DNA of 5,378 nucleotides from CBFGWV01 sp965652545 (GTDB lineage: Bacteria; Pseudomonadota; Gammaproteobacteria; Competibacterales; Competibacteraceae). The notes beneath the pieces were generated by a model. It was not told the DNA's origin. It was given only the letters and a program-made list of their open reading frames with translations, and ran no database searches. This document shows, one piece after another, positions 1-2,868 of the stretch. Every line of letters starts with the position of its first letter. Position 1 is the first letter of the stretch. Location: the NCBI GenBank assembly GCA_965652545.1, contig CBFGWV010000320.1:1-5378 (forward strand), given 5' to 3'. The position numbers and the translations under genes were made by a program.

Positions 1-657
1 GAGCATCGCGGTGTACTCCGCCATCGACACGGCGCGCAAGCGCACCGTCCGCCCGCTGGCGTGGGCGATCTCGGCCACCGCCTCGGCGAAGCTCAGCAGC
101 CGCGGCCCGGTAAGCTCGTAAAGCTGCCCGGCGTGGCGCCGGTCGGTCAGCGCGGCGGCGGCGATCTCGGCAATGTCCTCGGCATCCACGAACGGCTCGC
201 GCACATCGTCGACGGGCAGGGCGAGCTCGCCGGCGAGCACGCCGTCCAGCAAATAGTTTTCGCTGAAGTTCTGGTTGAACCAGCTGCAGCGCAGGATCGT
301 CCAGTCGATACCGGACTCGCGCACGCGCCGTTCGCAGCGCTCGGCACCGTCCTCGCCGCGTCCGGACAGCAGCACCAACCGCCCGACCCCTGCGGCTACC
401 GCTTGGGTGACGAAGGCATCGATCGCCTCGAACGCCTGGGGCAAGGCAAGGTCGGGGTAATAGGCGATGTACACGGCTTCCACATCGTGCAGCACCGGCG
501 CCCAACTCGAGCGCTCGTCCCAGTCGAAAGGCACGGCGGCGTTGCGCGAACCGACTCTGACGGGAACCCCCTGCGCCTCGAGCCGTTCGACGATGCGACG
601 ACCGGTTTTGCCGGTGCCGCCGAGGACGAGGGTGAATCGATCGTTGCCGGTGGTCAT
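1..657 (-). CDS. NmrA/AzoB-like NAD(P)H-binding atypical SDR (C-terminus cut by window edge)
   Basis: Read on the minus strand from ATG (655-657), the frame stays open for 219 codons to the window edge. Family members run about 280-300 residues, so roughly 60-80 C-terminal residues lie outside. The N-terminus is a Rossmann fold: a beta strand (FTLVLGG) runs into GGTGKTG (residues 13-19), the GxxGxxG dinucleotide loop of atypical/extended SDRs. Arg38 after the second strand (VRVGSRNA) hints at NADP(H) preference, which is inference. LLSGRGE (96-102), a TILRCSWFNQNFSE stretch (120-133), a REPFVDAEDIAEIAAAAL stretch and YELTGPR are typical of the NmrA/AzoB-like group. No classical YxxxK catalytic pair is seen, as expected for this group, whose members are cytosolic NAD(P)H-dependent reductases or redox-sensing binding proteins. 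It is divergent from the AraC-type gene at 797, its likely regulator. Family assignment is firm; the substrate is unknown. Confidence 0.9.
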   Translation of the reverse strand, partial: MTTGNDRFTLVLGGTGKTGRRIVERLEAQGVPVRVGSRNAAVPFDWDERSSWAPVLHDVEAVYIAYYPDLALPQAFEAIDAFVTQAVAAGVGRLVLLSGRGEDGAERCERRVRESGIDWTILRCSWFNQNFSENYLLDGVLAGELALPVDDVREPFVDAEDIAEIAAAALTDRRHAGQLYELTGPRLLSFAEAVAEIAHASGRTVRLRAVSMAEYTAML

Positions 658-666
658 GGCGATGTG

Positions 667-671
667 CTCTC
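667..671 (-). promoter_or_regulatory. Probable ribosome binding site of the NmrA-like gene
   Basis: On the minus strand GAGAG (within CAGAGAG) lies 9 nt upstream of the ATG at 657. It is a weak but correctly spaced Shine-Dalgarno-like element and supports that start. Confidence 0.45.
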
Positions 672-720
672 TGTGTTTACCTAGCGTCCAGGATCACCCC
701 GAAGAACCGGCATAACAATG

Positions 721-726
721 ATTATC
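721..726 (-). promoter_or_regulatory. Candidate -10 element for the NmrA-like gene
   Basis: The minus strand reads GATAAT here, a 5/6 match to the sigma-70 -10 consensus, preceded by T. The best -35-like hexamer (TTTGAT) is only 15 nt upstream, so the promoter looks suboptimal and probably activator-dependent. The inverted repeat at 748-766 lies just upstream, at the position where an AraC-type activator commonly binds. Transcription would start near 714, giving a leader of roughly 57 nt. This is prediction by eye only. Confidence 0.35.
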
Positions 727-737
727 AGTCGCCTATT

Positions 738-766
738 TTTGATCAAACGTCCAATTTGTATGGACG
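738..766. promoter_or_regulatory. Putative operator: 10-bp palindrome abutting a 19-bp inverted repeat
   Basis: TTTGATCAAA at 738-747 is a perfect 10-bp palindrome. Directly next to it, CGTCCA (748-753) and TGGACG (761-766) form 6-bp inverted arms around a 7-bp AT-rich spacer. The block lies in the 139-bp gap between the NmrA-like gene and the AraC-type regulator. It sits upstream of the candidate minus-strand -10 (721-726) and of a weak plus-strand -10-like TATATG (772-777). The position suits a regulator that activates its divergent neighbour and controls its own expression. The symmetry is seen directly; binding by the adjacent AraC protein is inferred. Confidence 0.5.
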
Positions 767-796
767 CTGGGTATATGCGGCGCGCATAGTCCCGCC

Positions 797-1756
797 ATGG
801 ACCTGCCGCGAACACCGATAGACCCTCTGGGCGAGGCACTGCACCTGCTGCGCATGAGCGGCACGTTCTACTGCCGTTCGGAATTCACTGCGCCCTGGGG
901 GCTCGAGCTGCCGCCCTTCGCCCATTCACTGATGTTCCACGTGATCACCTCCGGCGACTGCTGGCTGGAGGTGGCCGGGGCGTCGCCGCGTCGTCTGGGA
1001 CCGGGCGATCTGGCCCTTGTGCCGCACGGCGAGGGGCATCGCCTGGTGGACCGCCCCGGTGCGGCGGTAGCCGCGTTGTTCGACCTGCCGCGCGAGTTGC
1101 TGAGCGAGCGCTACGAACGCCTGCGTCACGGTGGGGGCGGGGCGGCGACCGAACTGCTGTGCGGTGCGATGGTGTTCGATCATCCCGCCGCGCAGCGTCT
1201 GGTGAGCCTGCTGCCGCGTGTGCTGGTCATCGAGGCGGCGGACAACCCGCAGGCCGATTGGCTGCGCAGTACGATCCGGCTGATCGGCGCCGAGGCGCGC
1301 GAGCTGCGTCCCGGTGGCGAGACGGTGATCACCCGGTTGGCCGACGTGGTGGTGGTGCAGGCGATCCGCCACTGGATGGCCAGCGACCCGGCCGCCGGCA
1401 CCGGCTGGCTGGGTGCCCTCAAGGACCCGCAGATCGGGCGGGCGATCGCCTTGATCCACCGCGACCCCGCGCACCCATGGACGGTCGAATCCCTGGCCGC
1501 CGCCGTGGCCATGTCACGCTCGGCCTTCGCTGCCCGCTTCACCGCGCGGGTCGGCGAACCGGCCATGCACTACGTCACCCGCTGGCGGATGCAACTGGCC
1601 GTCTCCTTGCTGCGCGAGCGGGCGATCAGCCAGAGTGAGCTGGCGCTGCGCCTGGGGTATCAATCCGAGGCGGCGTTCAGTCGGGCATTCAAGCGCGCCA
1701 TGGGCGCACCGCCCGGGGCGGTACGCCGTGGCATCGACGGGCACCTCAAGCGGTGA
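797..1756 (+). CDS. AraC-family transcriptional regulator with Cupin_6 sensor domain (RclR-like cysteines)
   Basis: This 319-residue protein has an N-terminal cupin-like ligand or redox-sensing domain (about 8-195) and a C-terminal AraC DNA-binding domain (about 212-312). Cupin_6 hallmarks are CRSEFTAPWGLELPP (26-40), the GDLALVPHGEGHRLV strand-turn (70-84) and LLCGAMVFDHPAAQRLVSLLP (from 120). The two helix-turn-helix units are ESLAAAVAMSRSAFAARF (231-248) and about 278-303, the latter with the family signature LALRLGYQSEAAFSRAFKR. Cys26 and Cys122 sit where, from memory, E. coli RclR has its oxidant-sensing Cys21 and Cys89; there is also Cys55. ATG 797 is the only ATG or GTG between the upstream in-frame stop (740-742) and Met20, and the protein start fits the family. 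No convincing Shine-Dalgarno precedes it. The gene is divergent from the NmrA-like gene, its probable target, and its last 11 bp overlap the convergent transglutaminase gene. Family assignment is secure; the signal is unproven. Confidence 0.95.
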   Translation: MDLPRTPIDPLGEALHLLRMSGTFYCRSEFTAPWGLELPPFAHSLMFHVITSGDCWLEVAGASPRRLGPGDLALVPHGEGHRLVDRPGAAVAALFDLPRELLSERYERLRHGGGGAATELLCGAMVFDHPAAQRLVSLLPRVLVIEAADNPQADWLRSTIRLIGAEARELRPGGETVITRLADVVVVQAIRHWMASDPAAGTGWLGALKDPQIGRAIALIHRDPAHPWTVESLAAAVAMSRSAFAARFTARVGEPAMHYVTRWRMQLAVSLLRERAISQSELALRLGYQSEAAFSRAFKRAMGAPPGAVRRGIDGHLKR

Positions 1757-2609
1757 CGCTGACCTCGACGGTCATCTGCGCGAAGGCATTGGTCATGCCG
1801 ACGAAGCTGCCGGTAACCGGCATCGCCTGGCGGATGTCGCGGGCCACGGCCACGGGGATGAGGTTGAAGCCGCCGACGCCGCGGTTGGTGGGGTCGAAGG
1901 TGATCCAGCCGGCACCGGGAACGTAGACCTCCGCCCAGGCGTGGGTGGAGCCGGCACCGGACATGCCCGATGCCTGCTGGTCGGGGTTGTACAGGTAGCC
2001 GGAGACGATGCGTGCACCGAAGCCCAGGCAGCGTGCCGCTTCGACGAAGAGCACGGCGAAGTCGCGACACGAGCCCCAGCCGCGGTTCAAGGTCTGCAGC
2101 GGGCTCTGCGTCCCCTCATCTTCGCGGCTCTGGTAGCGGATGCATGCCGGGACGCCGGCGCTCAAGTCCTTGAGCAAGGCCAGGGTATCGGTCGGGTTGC
2201 CGCGCACGAACCCGTTGGCCCAGCGTCGCAACTGGCGTTGCGGGTCGGCGTACTGCTGCACGGTCAGGGCGCCGAGGTCGGTCCAGTCGTCGGCCGAATA
2301 CTGGAACGGATACCGGATAGCCGATGCGGCAATATCGAACACCGGCCAGGCCGCCGCGCTCAGTTGCAGTGTCGCGTTGCTGTCGATGACCAGCGTGTCG
2401 CTCTGGTTGGCGAAGACGGCGGTGGCCACGGCATTGCCGAAGACATCGTGGGCCCAGGTCAGGCTGGCCGCCGGTGTGATCTCCACGGCGCTGGCGATCA
2501 GGCGCAGGTCGCAGCTCTCGCGCGGGCGCAGCATCAGCCGGTGCGGCCCGAGATTCACCGCCTGATGGTAGAGATAGGTGGTTCGGTGATGAATGCGCAG
2601 GGTGATCAA
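1746..2609 (-). CDS. Transglutaminase-like cysteine protease/transferase family protein (COG1305)
   Basis: This is a bacterial transglutaminase-like protein of 287 residues, an ordinary length for the family. The N-terminal third (MITLRIHHRTTYLYHQAV and LGPHRLMLRPR) matches the beta-rich Bact_transglu_N domain. The core carries the papain-like triad: Cys181 in GWGSCRDFAVLF, His223 in STHAWAEVYVPG and Asp239 in ITFDPTN. The active site therefore looks intact. No signal peptide or membrane segment is visible, so it is probably cytoplasmic. Homologues are presumed proteases or amidases, or act in peptide modification; the reaction is unknown. Many relatives sit beside circularly permuted ATP-grasp and alpha-E genes, and neither is adjacent here. 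The start is one of two tandem TTG codons (2612, 2609). The second is preferred because GGAG lies 6 nt upstream of it; using 2612 adds one residue. The 3' end overlaps the convergent AraC-type gene by 11 bp. Confidence 0.92.
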   Translation of the reverse strand: MITLRIHHRTTYLYHQAVNLGPHRLMLRPRESCDLRLIASAVEITPAASLTWAHDVFGNAVATAVFANQSDTLVIDSNATLQLSAAAWPVFDIAASAIRYPFQYSADDWTDLGALTVQQYADPQRQLRRWANGFVRGNPTDTLALLKDLSAGVPACIRYQSREDEGTQSPLQTLNRGWGSCRDFAVLFVEAARCLGFGARIVSGYLYNPDQQASGMSGAGSTHAWAEVYVPGAGWITFDPTNRGVGGFNLIPVAVARDIRQAMPVTGSFVGMTNAFAQMTVEVSVTA

Positions 2610-2615
2610 CAAGGG

Positions 2616-2619
2616 CTCC
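2616..2619 (-). promoter_or_regulatory. Shine-Dalgarno of the transglutaminase gene (decides its TTG start)
   Basis: GGAG on the minus strand is 6 nt from TTG at 2609 but only 3 nt from TTG at 2612. Spacing favours the inner TTG. No ATG or GTG start is evident at this position in the frame. Confidence 0.6.
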
Positions 2620-2646
2620 GAATGTGATTTTTTTGCGGGCTCATTA

Positions 2647-2682
2647 GACAGTGAATTGCCATATCAGATCCGCTGAACTGTC
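2647..2682. repeat. Inverted repeat GACAGT...ACTGTC in the divergent intergenic region
   Basis: Six-base arms at 2647-2652 and 2677-2682 are perfectly complementary and separated by 24 bp. They bracket the putative transglutaminase promoter in an AT-rich stretch. The pair may be an operator, but arms of six bases also arise by chance. Confidence 0.35.
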
Positions 2683-2684
2683 AA
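2658..2684 (-). promoter_or_regulatory. Candidate promoter of the transglutaminase gene
   Basis: On the minus strand a perfect -35 hexamer TTGACA (2679-2684) is followed after 15 nt by TATGGC (2658-2663), a poor -10 (3/6). The leader would be about 40 nt. The -35 overlaps the right arm of the inverted repeat GACAGT/ACTGTC (2647-2652 and 2677-2682), so a bound protein could block it. This is weak evidence, judged by eye. Confidence 0.28.
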
Positions 2685-2694
2685 TAAAATAGAC

Positions 2695-2735
2695 GATTCG
2701 CAGGCATATATGCTGCTTTTTGCCGCTGCCGAATC
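2695..2735. repeat. Nested inverted repeats between the transglutaminase and glucan synthase genes
   Basis: The outer arms are GATTCGCAG (2695-2703) and CTG-C-CGAATC (2726-2735): nine pairs with one bulged C at 2729. Immediately inside is the perfect 10-bp palindrome GCATATATGC (2704-2713), followed by TGC and a run of five T (2717-2721). The T-run resembles a terminator tail, but no plus-strand gene lies upstream to terminate. An operator or an mRNA leader structure is more plausible. Confidence 0.4.
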
Positions 2736-2784
2736 ATCATGGCCGAAAAGTCGCGCAATGGCGTTGTTTTGCCGTGTCATTTGC

Positions 2785-2813
2785 TTGTGTTCCCACCCGC
2801 TTGGGACCATATT
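2785..2813 (+). promoter_or_regulatory. Candidate promoter of the glucan synthase gene
   Basis: TTGTGT (2785-2790) and CATATT (2808-2813) are separated by exactly 17 nt, with 3/6 and 4/6 matches to sigma-70 consensus. Transcription would begin near 2820 and give a leader of about 49 nt containing the hairpin at 2833-2855. Another -10-like hexamer, TAAAAT (2685-2690), has no acceptable -35. This is a weak prediction. Confidence 0.25.
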
Positions 2814-2832
2814 GGATTGCCCCAAGCCACTT

Positions 2833-2855
2833 GCCGCCCAGGCCCCCCTGGCGGC
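2833..2855 (+). promoter_or_regulatory. GC-rich stem-loop just upstream of the glucan synthase start
   Basis: GCCG (2833-2836) and CCAGG (2838-2842) pair with CCTGG (2847-2851) and CGGC (2852-2855). This gives nine pairs, eight of them G-C, with a single bulged C (2837) and a CCCC loop. The stem ends 13 nt before ATG 2869 and next to the only SD-like AGG (2861-2863), so it could limit ribosome access. No U-run follows, so it is not an intrinsic terminator. Confidence 0.45.
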
Positions 2856-2860
2856 CCATC

Positions 2861-2863
2861 AGG
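2861..2863 (+). promoter_or_regulatory. Weak ribosome binding site of the glucan synthase gene
   Basis: AGG (within CAGGC) is 5 nt upstream of ATG 2869. It is short, but it is the best SD-like element near any candidate start of this gene. Confidence 0.4.
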
Positions 2864-2868
2864 CACTC

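Noticed and set aside
61..684. 207-codon open frame on the plus strand
   Set aside because: It is antisense to the NmrA-like gene, which carries a canonical GGTGKTG motif and family blocks. The plus-strand product has no recognisable domain.
926..1474. 182-codon open frame on the minus strand
   Set aside because: It is antisense to the AraC-type regulator. The composition is biased and there are no motifs.
1635..2627. 330-codon open frame on the plus strand
   Set aside because: It lies antisense to the transglutaminase gene, whose triad and domains are clear, and overlaps the end of the regulator gene. Its product resembles no family and is Gly/Ala/Arg-rich, as expected from the complementary strand of a GC-rich gene.
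2704..2721. Palindrome plus T-run resembling a rho-independent terminator
   Set aside because: The stem is short with an AT centre, and no plus-strand gene ends upstream. The transglutaminase transcript runs the other way from this point.
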